A DNA stretch of 64,000 nt from an uncultured Clostridia bacterium (GCA_947581755.1 CANPVN010000002.1:1-64000); one strand, 5' to 3'; positions 43,472 to 53,211 are shown, numbered from the stretch's first letter. Numbers and translations: made by a program. The notes: generated by a model from the letters alone, not told the origin.

Positions 43472-43681
43472 TTGGACAGAGAGGAAATATTCAGACTGCT
43501 TATGATAATTCTGCTGCTAAGCAATAATGCCGATTTCGGCTCCGATAACGATAACGGAAATTGTTGTCACAATAACTCTTACATAGGCAATATCAATATG
43601 GTGATCATTATCCTTTTATTGATCAACAGTAATTTCGAGAACGGCTCTACGGAAGATAACAACGACTCCGCAAGTTTTTGA
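43472..43681 (+). CDS. Small hydrophobic/Asn-rich protein of unknown function
   Basis: 69 residues from a TTG behind GGGAGGAG. Two hydrophobic stretches (FRLLMIILLL and MVIIILLLI) are separated by an Asn-, Asp- and Cys-rich segment, and the tail is acidic. The strong ribosome site and a following terminator argue for a real gene. It is not recognised. Confidence 0.6.
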   Translation: MDREEIFRLLMIILLLSNNADFGSDNDNGNCCHNNSYIGNINMVIIILLLINSNFENGSTEDNNDSASF

Positions 43682-43708
43682 CAGAGAAATATATCCTTAA
43701 AATGCTCG

Positions 43709-43746
43709 AAAACAGCGACATAAATAATTTGCCGCTGTTTTTTTTA
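43709..43746 (+). terminator. Terminator of the 69-residue gene
   Basis: AAACAGCG/CGCTGTTT stem with a 15-base loop and a long T run. Confidence 0.8.
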
Positions 43747-43820
43747 ATTTAATTTTAATTTTTACCTGTTATAATCTCAGTCGATAGTTTGAAAAATTCT
43801 CTTATCGGGAGGAAAAATCA

Positions 43821-44645
43821 ATGAAAAAAAGATCGGTTATAATTGTTGTTATATTGCTTTGCGTTCTCGCGTTGTTCGGTTGCGGAAGCAAAAACGAAAC
43901 TTCTTTTTATCCCGACAGGCAACCTTCATTTGATTCCGATTACAGCATTACTTCTGCGGAAAGAAAAGTTGTTTACAATGTGGATCTCGAGTATGCCGTC
44001 GAAGATATAAACAAGGCTTTCGATGAGATAAAAGCAAAGTTGAATGTCGATGAATGGTCGGAATTTGAAAACATTTCCGAAAGTTATGCGAGCCTTCGTT
44101 TGAGAATTGCTTCCGCGCGTTTGGATGATTTTATCGCTTCGCTCTCCTCTGTGGGAACTCGGACAAGATACAATAAGACTGCTTTTGATATTACGGGTTC
44201 TTACGAAGATACAAATGCCAAAATCCAATCCTTACAATCCACTCTCGAAAAACTCGAAGCATTGAAAAAAGAGGCGGCAAACAATATCGACGAATTGATA
44301 CGCATTGAAAATTATATAAGCCAAACCGAAAGCGAATTGAAAGAATATCAAAAACAACTCAGCAGTTATAATTCGCAGATCGATTACAGTTATGTCAATA
44401 TTTATCTTTCGGAAGAAAAAACAATACAGAATAAAAGTTTCGGCTCGGAAATAGGCAACGCTTTCAAGAACGGTTGGAACGGTTTCATAACTTTCGTCAA
44501 ATATATTTTCATAGGATTATGCTATATCTTTGTGTTTTTCTCTATTCCCGCCGTTATTGTAGGCATAATTCTTATTACCGTCTTTACCGTCAGAAAGAAA
44601 AGACGAAACGCCGTAAATAAAAAAGACGAAACGCCTAAGACATAA
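43821..44645 (+). CDS. DUF4349 family lipoprotein
   Basis: 274 residues. The signal peptide ends in the lipobox LFGC (Cys near residue 21). A mixed domain follows (residues ~45-110), then a long coiled coil (about 120-185, SLQSTLEKLEALKKEA) and, near residues 220-255, a membrane helix with a basic cytoplasmic end. The pattern is that of DUF4349 proteins. Their role is not established. RBS GGGAGGA. Confidence 0.85.
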   Translation: MKKRSVIIVVILLCVLALFGCGSKNETSFYPDRQPSFDSDYSITSAERKVVYNVDLEYAVEDINKAFDEIKAKLNVDEWSEFENISESYASLRLRIASARLDDFIASLSSVGTRTRYNKTAFDITGSYEDTNAKIQSLQSTLEKLEALKKEAANNIDELIRIENYISQTESELKEYQKQLSSYNSQIDYSYVNIYLSEEKTIQNKSFGSEIGNAFKNGWNGFITFVKYIFIGLCYIFVFFSIPAVIVGIILITVFTVRKKRRNAVNKKDETPKT

Positions 44646-45074
44646 GGTTGGATTGATTATAACAATCCCTTCAGTCTCGTCGCAACACGACATTATGAGT
44701 CGCTTTCGGCAGCGTGACGCTGCACCCAAAATCGCGAGTTGCTTGAATTTTAATTTAAGCGTGGTTTCCGCATTTGAAAGTAATGTGTACTCTTATATTG
44801 TTTTTTGTTTTGCGGCAAAAGTATCCTCTTTAGGTCGGTTGCTCCTCTTTCGTCAAAAAGGTAAACTTTTTGACGAGGTAAGAAAAAGGTTAGATTGATT
44901 GCTGCCGGCTCCCCTTAGTGGCAAAGCCACCAAAGGGAGCCAAGGAGTGCGGGTTCAAAGGGAACCTTTGCAGTGAAAAACAACTTGATATAAACTGTTT
45001 CTTATTATAAAGTAAAACAGCGGGGATTTGATTCCTCGCTGTCTCTTGATTCCTTATGAAATAAAGCCAAAAAC
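44646..45074. repeat. Repeat-rich intergenic region, palindromic repeat copy 2
   Basis: Non-coding. It begins with CCCTTCAGT (44667-44675) as copy 1 does, and contains several hairpins (CGTCG/CGACA near 44680, GGCAGCGT/CGCTGC near 44709, a long GGCTCCCC hairpin at 44907-44941). The 17 bases 44930-44946 are identical to 7492-7508. The middle part (about 44730-44900) shows nothing clear. Confidence 0.6.
45009..45042 (-). terminator. Terminator of ychF-argS
   Basis: ACAGCG/CGCTGT stem with inner GG/CC pairs, followed by TTTACTTT on the minus strand. Confidence 0.65.
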
Positions 45075-46769
45075 TTACATTCTTTCGGGGGCGTTGATAA
45101 GAAGTAATTTCAATCCGTTATACAATGTGTTGCAGACGCACTCGGTAAGGAAAAGTCGGGCGTCCGAGATGCGAGATTCCTCGCCCGAAATTCTGTTATT
45201 AAGGTAAAATCTGTTGAATGACTGCGCCAAATCTATAAGATATTTGGAGATACAACTCGGTTCGTATTTGAGAGCGGCAGTCTCGACTGTCTCGTCGAAA
45301 GCCGACAAGAGCATAACGACCTCGAAAGAATAGGGATCCGAAAGTACAGAAAAATCTATATTATTTCCCGAATACTGTATTTTGGAAAGCAACGAACAGC
45401 ATCTTGCGTGCGTGTACTGCAAATAAGGCGCGGTCTCGCCGTCAAAATTGAGCGCTTTCTCGAAAGAAAACACCATATCCTTTATTCTCGCATTGGTCAA
45501 GGCTCCGAATACGACTGCGCCGATACCGACGTCTCGCGCCGTCTGCTCTTTCGCTTCCAAGTCGGGATTTTTCTTGTCTATTATTTCATACGCTTGTTTT
45601 ATCGAAGTATTGAGAACGTCTTCCAAAAGCACGACATTTCCCGTTCTTGTAGAGAGAGAACCGCCGTTTTCGAGACTCACCATACCGAAAGCCACGTGCT
45701 TGCAACGCTTAGCCCAATCATAGCCCATAAGTTCCAATACTTTGAACACTTGCTTGAAATGCAGATCCTGTTGATAAGCCACTACATATAAGCATTGATC
45801 GAAATCATAAGTATTGTGACGGTAAACAGCCGCGGCAAGGTCTCGCGTCGCATAAAGAGAGGCTCCGTCGGAACGCAATATCAGACAAGGAGGCATCCCA
45901 TACTCAGAGAGATCCACTATCTGCGCGCCGTCGCTTTCGACAAGCAATCCTTTGGCTTTAAGGTCATCTATTATGGGTTGCATCTTGTCGTTATAAAAAC
46001 TCTCGCCGTTGTAACTGTCAAAGGTAATGCCGAGCATCTTGTAAATTTTATCCACTTCTCGGAGAGTAATCTTTTTGAATGATTCGAAAATGGAAAGAGC
46101 CGTTGCGTCTCCGTCCTCTATCTTTTTGAACCAAAATCTGCCCTCGTCGTTGAGTTTTTCGTCCTTTTCGGCTTCGGAATGGAACCTTACATACAACTTG
46201 GACAATTCAGCCATCGTAAGGTCGTCGGCTTTCTTGCCCTCTCCCCACTTCAAATAGGCGCAAATAAGTTTTCCGAACTGCGTGCCCCAATCGCCGAGAT
46301 GATTTATACCCACGGTCTTGTATCCGAGAAAAGAAAAAATCCTGTATAAGGAACCGCCTATTACCGTCGTCAATAAATGCCCTATATGAAAAGGTTTTGC
46401 AATATTCACCGAAGAGTAATCGATACATACCGTTTTGCCGTTACTCTCCTTTGCTTTCCATTCTCTTCCGCGTTCTTTGACACAAGGTAAAACGGTACTT
46501 GCCGCAAATCCGTGATTTATCTTAAAGTTGATATAACCGTTTACCGCGGAGATCTCGTCCAGCCACTCGGGTTTGTTTTGTTCGAGTTTTTTTACCGACT
46601 CGTTCGCTATCACGACGGGACTCAAACGCAACTGCTTTGCCAACTTAAAACAAGGCAAACTGAAATCGCCGAGATTTTTTTCGGCACATACGGTCAAATT
46701 CTCGTCTATAAATTCTTGGGATATATCTATATTTTTCAGAAGTTCAGCCAATAATTCTTTGAAATTCAT
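45075..46769 (-). CDS. argS: Arginine--tRNA ligase
   Basis: Class I synthetase charging tRNA-Arg. N-terminal Add1 domain residues 1-100, HIGH in KPFHIGHLLTT near residue 128, and LSTRTGNVV in the KMSKS position near 364. The anticodon domain ends with INAPERM, the typical PERM terminus. 564 residues. Eight bases after ychF, so probably co-transcribed. Confidence 0.97.
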   Translation of the reverse strand: MNFKELLAELLKNIDISQEFIDENLTVCAEKNLGDFSLPCFKLAKQLRLSPVVIANESVKKLEQNKPEWLDEISAVNGYINFKINHGFAASTVLPCVKERGREWKAKESNGKTVCIDYSSVNIAKPFHIGHLLTTVIGGSLYRIFSFLGYKTVGINHLGDWGTQFGKLICAYLKWGEGKKADDLTMAELSKLYVRFHSEAEKDEKLNDEGRFWFKKIEDGDATALSIFESFKKITLREVDKIYKMLGITFDSYNGESFYNDKMQPIIDDLKAKGLLVESDGAQIVDLSEYGMPPCLILRSDGASLYATRDLAAAVYRHNTYDFDQCLYVVAYQQDLHFKQVFKVLELMGYDWAKRCKHVAFGMVSLENGGSLSTRTGNVVLLEDVLNTSIKQAYEIIDKKNPDLEAKEQTARDVGIGAVVFGALTNARIKDMVFSFEKALNFDGETAPYLQYTHARCCSLLSKIQYSGNNIDFSVLSDPYSFEVVMLLSAFDETVETAALKYEPSCISKYLIDLAQSFNRFYLNNRISGEESRISDARLFLTECVCNTLYNGLKLLLINAPERM

Positions 46770-46777
46770 ATATACCT

Positions 46778-47866
46778 CTATACGTTAAATCTGAAAAGTA
46801 CAACGTCTCCGTCTTGCACCACATAGTCCTTTCCTTCGCTTCGTACCTTTCCTTTCTCTTTGGCGGCATTGAAACTGCCGCACGCTATCAACTCATCATA
46901 AGATACAACTTCGGCTCTTATAAAGCCGCGTTCAAAGTCGCTGTGTATCTTGCCCGCCGCTTGAGGCGCTTTCGTTCCCCGCTCTATCGTCCAGGCGCGT
47001 ACTTCTTTTTCTCCCGCAGTCAAATAACTGATGAGTCCCAATATATTATATCCCGCCTTTATCATTCTTTTGAGTCCGCTGTCTCCGAGTCCCAATTCGT
47101 CTATGAACATCTGTCGCTCTTCGGGTGGAAGTTGAACGATTTCGGCTTCTACCTTCGCGCAAATCTCTATGACTTCGGCATTTTCGACCTTTGCCGCTTC
47201 TTTTACTGCGTCCACGTATTTGTTGCTCTTTCCTATATCGTTTTCGGAAATGTTGGCGCAATAAATTATTGGCTTACTCGTCAAAAGGAAAAACTCGTTC
47301 ACCGTCTCTTTTTCTTTCTCGGTAAGTTGCATCGTCCTTACGGGTAAACCCTTTTTCAAATGCTCGTCTATGCGTGAAAGCAAATCCGCCTCGTCGATAT
47401 ATTTCTTTTCACCGACTTTAAGATATTTTTGCGCCTTTTCGAGTCTCTTTGTCACGCTGTCCATATCGGCAAATATCAATTCGAGATTTATTATCTCCAT
47501 ATCGCGTTTGGGATCGACACTGCCCTCGACGTGAGTGATATTGCTGTCCTCGAAACAGCGAACCACTTCGGCTATGGCATCCACCTCTCTTATATGAGAG
47601 AGAAACTTATTTCCGAGTCCCTCGCCTTCCGACGCTCCCTTTACAAGTCCCGCAATATCCACAAATTCTATGACAGCGGGCGTGATTTTCTTGGGATTGT
47701 AAATTTCGGCAAGCCTATCCAATCGCTCGTCGGGAACATTTACTATTCCCACATTGGGTTCTATTGTACAAAAAGGATAATTTGCGCATTCTGCGCCCGC
47801 CTCTGTTATTGCGTTGAACAATGTGCTTTTTCCTACGTTGGGAAGTCCGACAACTCCTATTTTCAT
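46778..47866 (-). CDS. ychF: YchF/Ola1 family ATPase
   Basis: OBG-related P-loop protein that binds the ribosome and prefers ATP. G1 GLPNVGKSTLFN (residues 6-17), DIAGLVKGAS near 68, and the C-terminal TGS domain with the AGKIHSDFERGFIRAEV block near 305. 362 residues, standard. Its promoter uses the terminator of the preceding gene as part of its -35 region. Confidence 0.97.
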   Translation of the reverse strand: MKIGVVGLPNVGKSTLFNAITEAGAECANYPFCTIEPNVGIVNVPDERLDRLAEIYNPKKITPAVIEFVDIAGLVKGASEGEGLGNKFLSHIREVDAIAEVVRCFEDSNITHVEGSVDPKRDMEIINLELIFADMDSVTKRLEKAQKYLKVGEKKYIDEADLLSRIDEHLKKGLPVRTMQLTEKEKETVNEFFLLTSKPIIYCANISENDIGKSNKYVDAVKEAAKVENAEVIEICAKVEAEIVQLPPEERQMFIDELGLGDSGLKRMIKAGYNILGLISYLTAGEKEVRAWTIERGTKAPQAAGKIHSDFERGFIRAEVVSYDELIACGSFNAAKEKGKVRSEGKDYVVQDGDVVLFRFNV

Positions 47867-47897
47867 AAATTAACCTCTTGATCTTTTTGTCCCCTTT

Positions 47898-47926
47898 ATT
47901 ATATAACAAAACCTCGCATTTGGCAA
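47898..47926 (-). promoter_or_regulatory. Promoter of ychF-argS, overlapping a terminator
   Basis: TTGCCA (47921-47926), 17 bases, TATAAT (47898-47903) on the minus strand. The -35 lies inside the hairpin at 47912-47938. Confidence 0.8.
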
Positions 47927-47938
47927 CCAAATGCGAGG
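47905..47938 (-). terminator. Terminator of the Asn-rich secreted protein gene
   Basis: A perfect 12-base-pair stem (CCTCGCATTTGG with its complement) and a three-base loop, followed by TTTTGTT on the minus strand. Confidence 0.8.
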
Positions 47939-47962
47939 TACTCTCCGCCTTTTTAGAGCGTT

Positions 47963-48676
47963 TTAGTCATTGTTCCATTTCTCTACCAAAGACTTTAATC
48001 TTTCCTGATACAAATTCTGGTGAATCATAAGCTCGGTCTCTTTGCTCATGAGTTCTCTTCTCAACTCGTCAACGTCGCTCTGTAAAGTAAACATAGTGTC
48101 AAACTTACCCTTAAGCGCGTCATACGCTTCCTGATAACTCGAATATGTCTTGTCTCCGTCATCTATAGTAACTATCGGATTTGTATTGTCCTTACGGTCG
48201 GGGCTTACGTTATCGGCGGTATTATTCATAGAGTCTTTTTTATCCGTCGTATAACCTCTGTTTGCGGAATTTCTTCTGTTTGTACCGTTATTATTTGCAT
48301 TACCGCTGTTTGTGTTGCCGTCGGTACTGCTTCCGTTGGTATTATTACGATCGTTATCGGTCATATAAATACCCTTTCGAGAACTGTCGGAATCGTTTAC
48401 GGTATTATTCGAGGAGTTATTCGTGTTGCCGTTGTAATCGGAAACGGTACTTCCGTTACGTCGTCCATAATAAGGAATGGGCGTGGGAACGTCTGTGATC
48501 GTATTTTCCTTTCCGACTTCGTAAACCGAATCCACATATTCGGGCATACGAGGGTCAACGGGAACTTCAACCTCGATACAGTATCTTTGCATTTCGGGCA
48601 CGGATACTTGGGTCTGAACTGTCGCCGCCTGTGTATTGAACATCAACGGCAATAAGAGTAGAACTGTTTTTAACAT
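47963..48676 (-). CDS. Secreted Asn/Ser-rich low-complexity protein
   Basis: 237 residues. A short signal peptide (MLKTVLLLLPLMFNTQA) precedes a ~60-residue head (VSVPEMQRYCIEVEVPVDP). Residues ~75-170 are low complexity, dominated by Asn, Asp, Ser and Gly, and probably disordered. The last ~55 residues form a coiled coil (LQSDVDELRRELMSKETEL). Function unknown; the plan suggests a surface or spacer protein. Gene identity as protein-coding is well supported. Confidence 0.72.
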   Translation of the reverse strand: MLKTVLLLLPLMFNTQAATVQTQVSVPEMQRYCIEVEVPVDPRMPEYVDSVYEVGKENTITDVPTPIPYYGRRNGSTVSDYNGNTNNSSNNTVNDSDSSRKGIYMTDNDRNNTNGSSTDGNTNSGNANNNGTNRRNSANRGYTTDKKDSMNNTADNVSPDRKDNTNPIVTIDDGDKTYSSYQEAYDALKGKFDTMFTLQSDVDELRRELMSKETELMIHQNLYQERLKSLVEKWNND

Positions 48677-48734
48677 TTTTTTACATCTCCTTTTGTCTTT
48701 AGTATAGTTATTCCGAGAGGATTTTATTTACAAA

Positions 48735-48772
48735 TAAAAAAATCCCGCAACTTTTTTTCAAGTTACGGGATC
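48735..48772 (-). terminator. Terminator of secG
   Basis: A 12-base-pair stem ATCCCGTAACTT/AAGTTGCGGGAT (one wobble) and seven T on the minus strand. Confidence 0.9.
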
Positions 48773-48791
48773 AAACATTCAAATGTATTAT

Positions 48792-49151
48792 TTATTTGAT
48801 AAGCGATCTGATTGCCGATGCGGCAACATCGCCCGATTCGGGATTGTATATTATAAGCGAAACCAAGAACAATACCGTCAAAACCAAAATAACTATCGAA
48901 CCGATCACTGTCAATTTCTTCATAAGTCCTTCGATCGTGTGCGACTTGTTCTTGCTGTAGTAAGTCTCGGATTGTCCCGATATAGCGCCCATTCCCGAAC
49001 TGTTGCTCGGTTGAATGAGTACCACGATAACCAACATAATGGACAATAAAACTATAAGAATCATCATTACAAGTCTTATAATAGGGAAGGAATTGGCAAC
49101 CCAATTCGGTACCGTTGCCCCGAATATTAAATCTGCGATATAATTATTCAC
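48792..49151 (-). CDS. secG: SecG-type preprotein translocase subunit
   Basis: 119 residues. Two membrane helices (about 25-50 and 80-102) and the conserved cytoplasmic loop VVLIQPSNSSGMGAISGQSE between them identify SecG. Most SecG are 75-80 residues; the excess is a longer N-terminus and tail. RBS GAGAGG. Confidence 0.92.
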   Translation of the reverse strand: MNNYIADLIFGATVPNWVANSFPIIRLVMMILIVLLSIMLVIVVLIQPSNSSGMGAISGQSETYYSKNKSHTIEGLMKKLTVIGSIVILVLTVLFLVSLIIYNPESGDVAASAIRSLIK

Positions 49152-49185
49152 CTTATTTAACCTCTCTTGCTAAACTAACTGAATT

Positions 49186-49214
49186 ATTATAGCATAGAAA
49201 TTTCAATAAGGCAA
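49186..49214 (-). promoter_or_regulatory. Promoter of secG
   Basis: TTGCCT (49209-49214), 17 bases, TATAAT (49186-49191) on the minus strand. Confidence 0.8.
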
Positions 49215-49230
49215 GCGTTTTTAGCAAATT

Positions 49231-49767
49231 TTAGTATTTTTGCAAACTTTCGCCTATCAGTCGTCCCGCAATCCTCAAAGTAGTCAGATTTGCATCCGAA
49301 ACAGGCGTGTCGGAAGCAACAAATATCCCTCCGAAACAATCGTCGGAGCCCATAACGGGCGCAAACGCCAAATACATAAATCCCGTATCCGATAACTTAA
49401 AGCCCTCGTTCTCGTTGTCGATAAGTCCGTTATATGTACGCCTGTCCTTTAACATCTTTGTGAGCGCATGAGGAAGTTCTCGGTCGATAAAGGCGTTTTT
49501 CCCCGTCCCTTGCGCCACTATGAATTTGTTCAAATCCGAAACCGCCGCAAGACAATTAAATTCTATATTTATGTTTTCCACGGCGGATACGGCGGCATTA
49601 CGCAACTCGGAGCCCGAGTCAACCTTACTTATAATTATATCTCCGTTTTCCATTGCCGTGATCTCCAACGGATCTCCTATATTTATTCTGTGCGTCTTTC
49701 TGTACTCTCTCGGGATAACTATCCTGCCGAGTTCATCCAAACGACGTACTATTCCCATTGTTTTCAA
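49231..49767 (-). CDS. spoVT: Stage V sporulation protein T-like regulator
   Basis: 178 residues. An AbrB-type swapped-hairpin DNA-binding domain (GIVRRLDELGRIVIPREYRK, residues 5-24) is followed by a GAF-like domain (about 60-178, YLAFAPVMGSDDCFGGIFVA). This two-domain plan is SpoVT, which controls late forespore genes in Bacillus. AAGGAGG precedes the start. The presence of the gene suggests, but does not prove, that the organism forms spores. Confidence 0.9.
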   Translation of the reverse strand: MKTMGIVRRLDELGRIVIPREYRKTHRINIGDPLEITAMENGDIIISKVDSGSELRNAAVSAVENINIEFNCLAAVSDLNKFIVAQGTGKNAFIDRELPHALTKMLKDRRTYNGLIDNENEGFKLSDTGFMYLAFAPVMGSDDCFGGIFVASDTPVSDANLTTLRIAGRLIGESLQKY

Positions 49768-49829
49768 AATTTATATCCTCCTTATTACACTATTAGTTTG
49801 TCGGAAAATGTTATAATATATACAATTTG

Positions 49830-49858
49830 TTGACAAATTTTAAGTAAAAACATATAAT
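49830..49858 (+). promoter_or_regulatory. Promoter of the DUF1934 gene, predicted leaderless
   Basis: Perfect TTGACA (49830-49835), 17 bases, perfect TATAAT (49853-49858). Nine bases separate it from the ATG, so the leader would be about three bases. Confidence 0.85.
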
Positions 49859-49867
49859 TATTTCTAT

Positions 49868-50269
49868 ATGAATAATGCAAAATTTTATCTGTATACTTCC
49901 GAGAATGGCGAAGAAAAATATTCAATGATCTCGGACTGCGAACTGACGCGTCTCGGAGATTCGGTTTCGATGTATATTTCCGAACCCGAAGGGAATTTTA
50001 TTATCGGCATCTCCGAAGGCATAATAACTCTTACCCGAACAGGCGAACATAATTACACTCTCGTACTCGAAGAAGGCGTTACTCGCCCTTTTGCCATAAA
50101 AACTCAATATGGTGTAATCAATGCCAACCTCATGCCGCACAGAGTAATTATAAAAGATCATACCGACGAAATAAAAGTATATCTCAAATATCAGATCTGT
50201 TTCGCCGATTCCGCAGTGGTATCGAATATAGTCAAAATAAAGTGCATTATCAATAAGGAGGAAAAATGA
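49868..50269 (+). CDS. DUF1934 (YwiB-like) beta-barrel protein
   Basis: 133 residues, beta-strand-rich, resembling the calycin-like DUF1934 family (GIITLTRTGEHNYTLVLEEG and YGVINANLMPHRVIIK are typical). Cytoplasmic, role unknown. No ribosome site precedes the ATG. The stop overlaps the next start by four bases. Confidence 0.8.
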   Translation: MNNAKFYLYTSENGEEKYSMISDCELTRLGDSVSMYISEPEGNFIIGISEGIITLTRTGEHNYTLVLEEGVTRPFAIKTQYGVINANLMPHRVIIKDHTDEIKVYLKYQICFADSAVVSNIVKIKCIINKEEK

Positions 50270-50907
50270 TAATAGAATATTTGGGACACAGTTGTTTCCT
50301 TGTTACAACTGTCGGAAAAAAGTTTTTATTCGACCCTTTCGACCCGAAAATGGTAGGACTGCCGCTCAAAAAGCAAAAATGCGATTATTGCCTCACAAGC
50401 CATGGACACGCCGACCACAATTATTTTTCGGCGGCTGCGGGAGCGCGTCTAATCGATATTCCTCAAAATATCACCGAAAAAGATTTCTCCGTTACCGCTT
50501 ACTCCACCTTTCATGATGACTGCAAAGGACTCAAAAGAGGAAAAGACATCGTTTTCAAACTTGAAAGCGAAAATTTTTCCTTTGTCCACTTCGGAGATAT
50601 AGGCTTTTTGGATTATTCTTTGATAAGACACTTGAAAAATGTAGATGCGATTGCCATTCCCGTGGGCGGTAATTACACGATAGACGGCGAGACAGCCGCG
50701 GAATATATACGGGAAATCAATCCAAAAGCGGTTTTTCCCATGCATTATAAAGTCAACGGCTGTAAAATAGATATATCTCCTATCGACGGTTTTTTGCAAA
50801 AAGTTGCGGATTTGGAAACGATAAATATTTCCGCATTTGACTCCTCTGCATTTAAGCCAACCGACAGACCCGTTATTTTCATACCGAAAAACATAATGAT
50901 GAAATAA
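50266..50907 (+). CDS. UPF0173-type metallo-beta-lactamase-fold hydrolase
   Basis: 213 residues. Metal site SHGHADHN near residue 45 and further His in FVHFGDIG and PMHYKVNG. This is the short UlaG-like class of cytoplasmic metal hydrolases. The substrate is unknown. It has a strong AAGGAGG inside the end of the DUF1934 gene, so the two are translated from one message. Confidence 0.88.
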   Translation: MIIEYLGHSCFLVTTVGKKFLFDPFDPKMVGLPLKKQKCDYCLTSHGHADHNYFSAAAGARLIDIPQNITEKDFSVTAYSTFHDDCKGLKRGKDIVFKLESENFSFVHFGDIGFLDYSLIRHLKNVDAIAIPVGGNYTIDGETAAEYIREINPKAVFPMHYKVNGCKIDISPIDGFLQKVADLETINISAFDSSAFKPTDRPVIFIPKNIMMK

Positions 50908-51010
50908 AAACTCAAAGAACAGGCGGATTTTACGGAAAGTCGGTCAAATCAAAAAAAGCCGACAATGCAAAAAACGACGCCTCTCCCTTAAAAAATATAT
51001 TACGGTAAAA

Positions 51011-51154
51011 TCAATTATAGAACAAAAATTCGCCCTGATCGTGACTGCAAAAACTGCCGAGTTTTGCGCACCTTTGGCAAACGGTGGTTCCGCAAATCGA
51101 ACAGTGCATCGCTTGTGACTTTTCTATTCTTTCTCCGCAAATTGCGCATTTCAT
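51011..51154 (-). CDS. 47-residue zinc-finger microprotein
   Basis: MKCAICGERIEKSQAMHCSI and CGTTVCQRCAKLGSFC give four cysteine pairs or near pairs, a double zinc ribbon of the kind seen in small B-box-like proteins. It starts at ATG 51154. The ribosome site is weak, and a TATACT lies six bases upstream of the ATG without a good -35. It is probably real because of the cysteine pattern. Confidence 0.6.
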   Translation of the reverse strand: MKCAICGERIEKSQAMHCSICGTTVCQRCAKLGSFCSHDQGEFLFYN

Positions 51155-51219
51155 AAACCAAGTATAAGCAAAATATAAAAAAAATATGCGTCTCGGAATG
51201 TCCCTATGACGCATATATT

Positions 51220-53091
51220 TTATTTTACGGATTTGATTTTAAGATTGACTATCAGAACATTTATATCGGCGGGATTTACTCCGCTTATTCTGCTTGCTTG
51301 CCCTATGGTCAAGGGCTTTATTTTATTCAATTTTTCCGCCGCCTCGTATCTCAATCCCTTTATGGAAAAATAGTCCATATCGGGCTCCAGACGCATAACG
51401 GCAAGCCGCGCGTTCTCTCTGCGGGTGCGTTCCTCTCTTATGAGATAGCCCTCGTATTTGACCTCGGTGAACAATCTATGCAAAACGCTTTGGGGAATAG
51501 CACCGAAAATATCGCAATGCTTTGTAAAATTGTCCGTGTTTACCGCCGTCCTCTTTATGATTTCTTTTACGCTCATCGCGGCATTGACATTTTCTCCTAT
51601 TTCATTGAGCCATTCGAGTTGAGCGGGAGGAATAATACAGTCGAGTTTTTTTCTCGCTTCCTCTTCGGTTTTTACCGATCGTTTGAATTTTCGCCACCTT
51701 CGATCATCGACAAGCCCGATCTTACGCCCTATCGGCGTCAATCTGAGGTCGGCATTGTCTTGTCTTAACAACAAGCGAAACTCCGCTCTGCTTGTAAGCA
51801 TTCTGTAAGGTTCGTCTGCGCCTTTTGTTACCAAATCATCTATCAAAACGCCTATATAACTGTTTTCACGCGACAATATCAAAGGGTCTTTACCTTCCAA
51901 TGCCAGCGCGGCGTTGATACCTGCGACAAGCCCTTGCGCGGCAGCCTCTTCATAACCGCTCGTGCCCACAATTTGCCCCGCAAAATACAAGCCGTCTATC
52001 TTTTTATGCATGAGTGTGGGAAACAACTCTGTGGAATCTATACAATCATACTCTATCGCATAAGCGTCGCGCATAATCTGTACGTTTTCAAACCCTTTGA
52101 TAGTTCTGTAAAGCGCATATTGCACCGATGCGGGAAGAGAAGTGGAAATCCCTTGCACATACATCTCTTTGGTGTCGAGTCCTTCGTGCTCCAAAAAGAA
52201 TTGGTGGCGTTCTTTGTCCGCAAAGCGTACTATCTTATCCTCTATAGAGGGACAATATCTCGCGCCAACACCGCTTATAAGTCCCAATCTCCTTGCCGTC
52301 AAGTCGAGATTTTCTTCTATAACTTTGTGAGTCACGGGATTTGTATAGCCGAGATAGCAGTCCTGTCGCTTGCTGTCGACCTTGTTGCTCAGAGCGCTGA
52401 AAGAATATATATTGTCCTCTCCGTACTGAATTTCCAATTCATTGAGATTAACGCTGTCCTTGTGTATTCTCGCGGGGGTGCCCGTTTTGAAGCGTCTTAA
52501 ACGGATATTGTTCTTTTCGAGGCTGTCGGACAGCGAATTTGCCGAAGGAAACCCGTTAGGTCCCGTCTCGACGACGCTCTTTCCCGTTATGACATGAGAT
52601 TTCAAATAAACTCCGCAAGCCAAAATTACTTTTGGCGCATAATAAGTCAACTGTCTTGTCCTTACTCCGCATATTTTGTCGGACTCTACGATAAGTTCCG
52701 TCGCTTCTCCTTGTCTGAGAAAAATATTGGGTTGATTTTCCAACAAGGATTTCATGTAAGTATGGTAGCGTTGCTTGTCCACTTGCGCGCGTAAAGACTG
52801 TACCGCGGGACCCTTGCCCGAGTTAAGCATTCTGAGTTGAGTAAGAGTCTTATCCGCCGCAATGCCCATACAGCCGCCGAGAGCGTCTATTTCTCGCACA
52901 AGATGCCCTTTTGCCGTACCGCCTATGCTTGGATTGCAAGCCAAAAATCCCACGTTGTCGAGACTTACCGAAAGCATGAGCGTACGATGACCCTTTCTTG
53001 CAAGAGCCATTCCCGCCTCGATACCTGCGTGTCCTACTCCGACGACTATGGCGTCATAATAAAAATCCGTTGTGTTAACTTTTTCGTCCAT
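51220..53091 (-). CDS. mnmG: tRNA uridine-5-carboxymethylaminomethyl modification enzyme MnmG
   Basis: FAD-dependent partner of MnmE in wobble-uridine modification. FAD motif [19 protein letters not shown] near residue 14, [20 protein letters not shown] near 43, [15 protein letters not shown] and [16 protein letters not shown] in the core, and a C-terminal helical domain ([14 protein letters not shown] type end). 623 residues. ATG 53091 chosen by homology; its ribosome site is weak. Confidence 0.97.
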   Translation of the reverse strand: MDEKVNTTDFYYDAIVVGVGHAGIEAGMALARKGHRTLMLSVSLDNVGFLACNPSIGGTAKGHLVREIDALGGCMGIAADKTLTQLRMLNSGKGPAVQSLRAQVDKQRYHTYMKSLLENQPNIFLRQGEATELIVESDKICGVRTRQLTYYAPKVILACGVYLKSHVITGKSVVETGPNGFPSANSLSDSLEKNNIRLRRFKTGTPARIHKDSVNLNELEIQYGEDNIYSFSALSNKVDSKRQDCYLGYTNPVTHKVIEENLDLTARRLGLISGVGARYCPSIEDKIVRFADKERHQFFLEHEGLDTKEMYVQGISTSLPASVQYALYRTIKGFENVQIMRDAYAIEYDCIDSTELFPTLMHKKIDGLYFAGQIVGTSGYEEAAAQGLVAGINAALALEGKDPLILSRENSYIGVLIDDLVTKGADEPYRMLTSRAEFRLLLRQDNADLRLTPIGRKIGLVDDRRWRKFKRSVKTEEEARKKLDCIIPPAQLEWLNEIGENVNAAMSVKEIIKRTAVNTDNFTKHCDIFGAIPQSVLHRLFTEVKYEGYLIREERTRRENARLAVMRLEPDMDYFSIKGLRYEAAEKLNKIKPLTIGQASRISGVNPADINVLIVNLKIKSVK

Positions 53092-53164
53092 AAAAAATAT
53101 CCAATCAACGGTAATTATATATAATTTTGCCAAACTTAGTCAACTGTATTTTGCCTTATTTTGA

Positions 53165-53193
53165 TTGATTTTTCTTTTTACTTGTGATATAAT
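53165..53193 (+). promoter_or_regulatory. Promoter of divIC
   Basis: TTGATT (53165-53170), 17 bases, TATAAT (53188-53193), followed by AAGGAGG. Confidence 0.8.
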
Positions 53194-53211
53194 TTTAAGA
53201 AGGAGGTTATT

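Noticed and set aside
44653-44898. 81-residue frame in the repeat region
   Set aside because: It runs across hairpins of the palindromic repeat and lacks a ribosome site and conservation signs.
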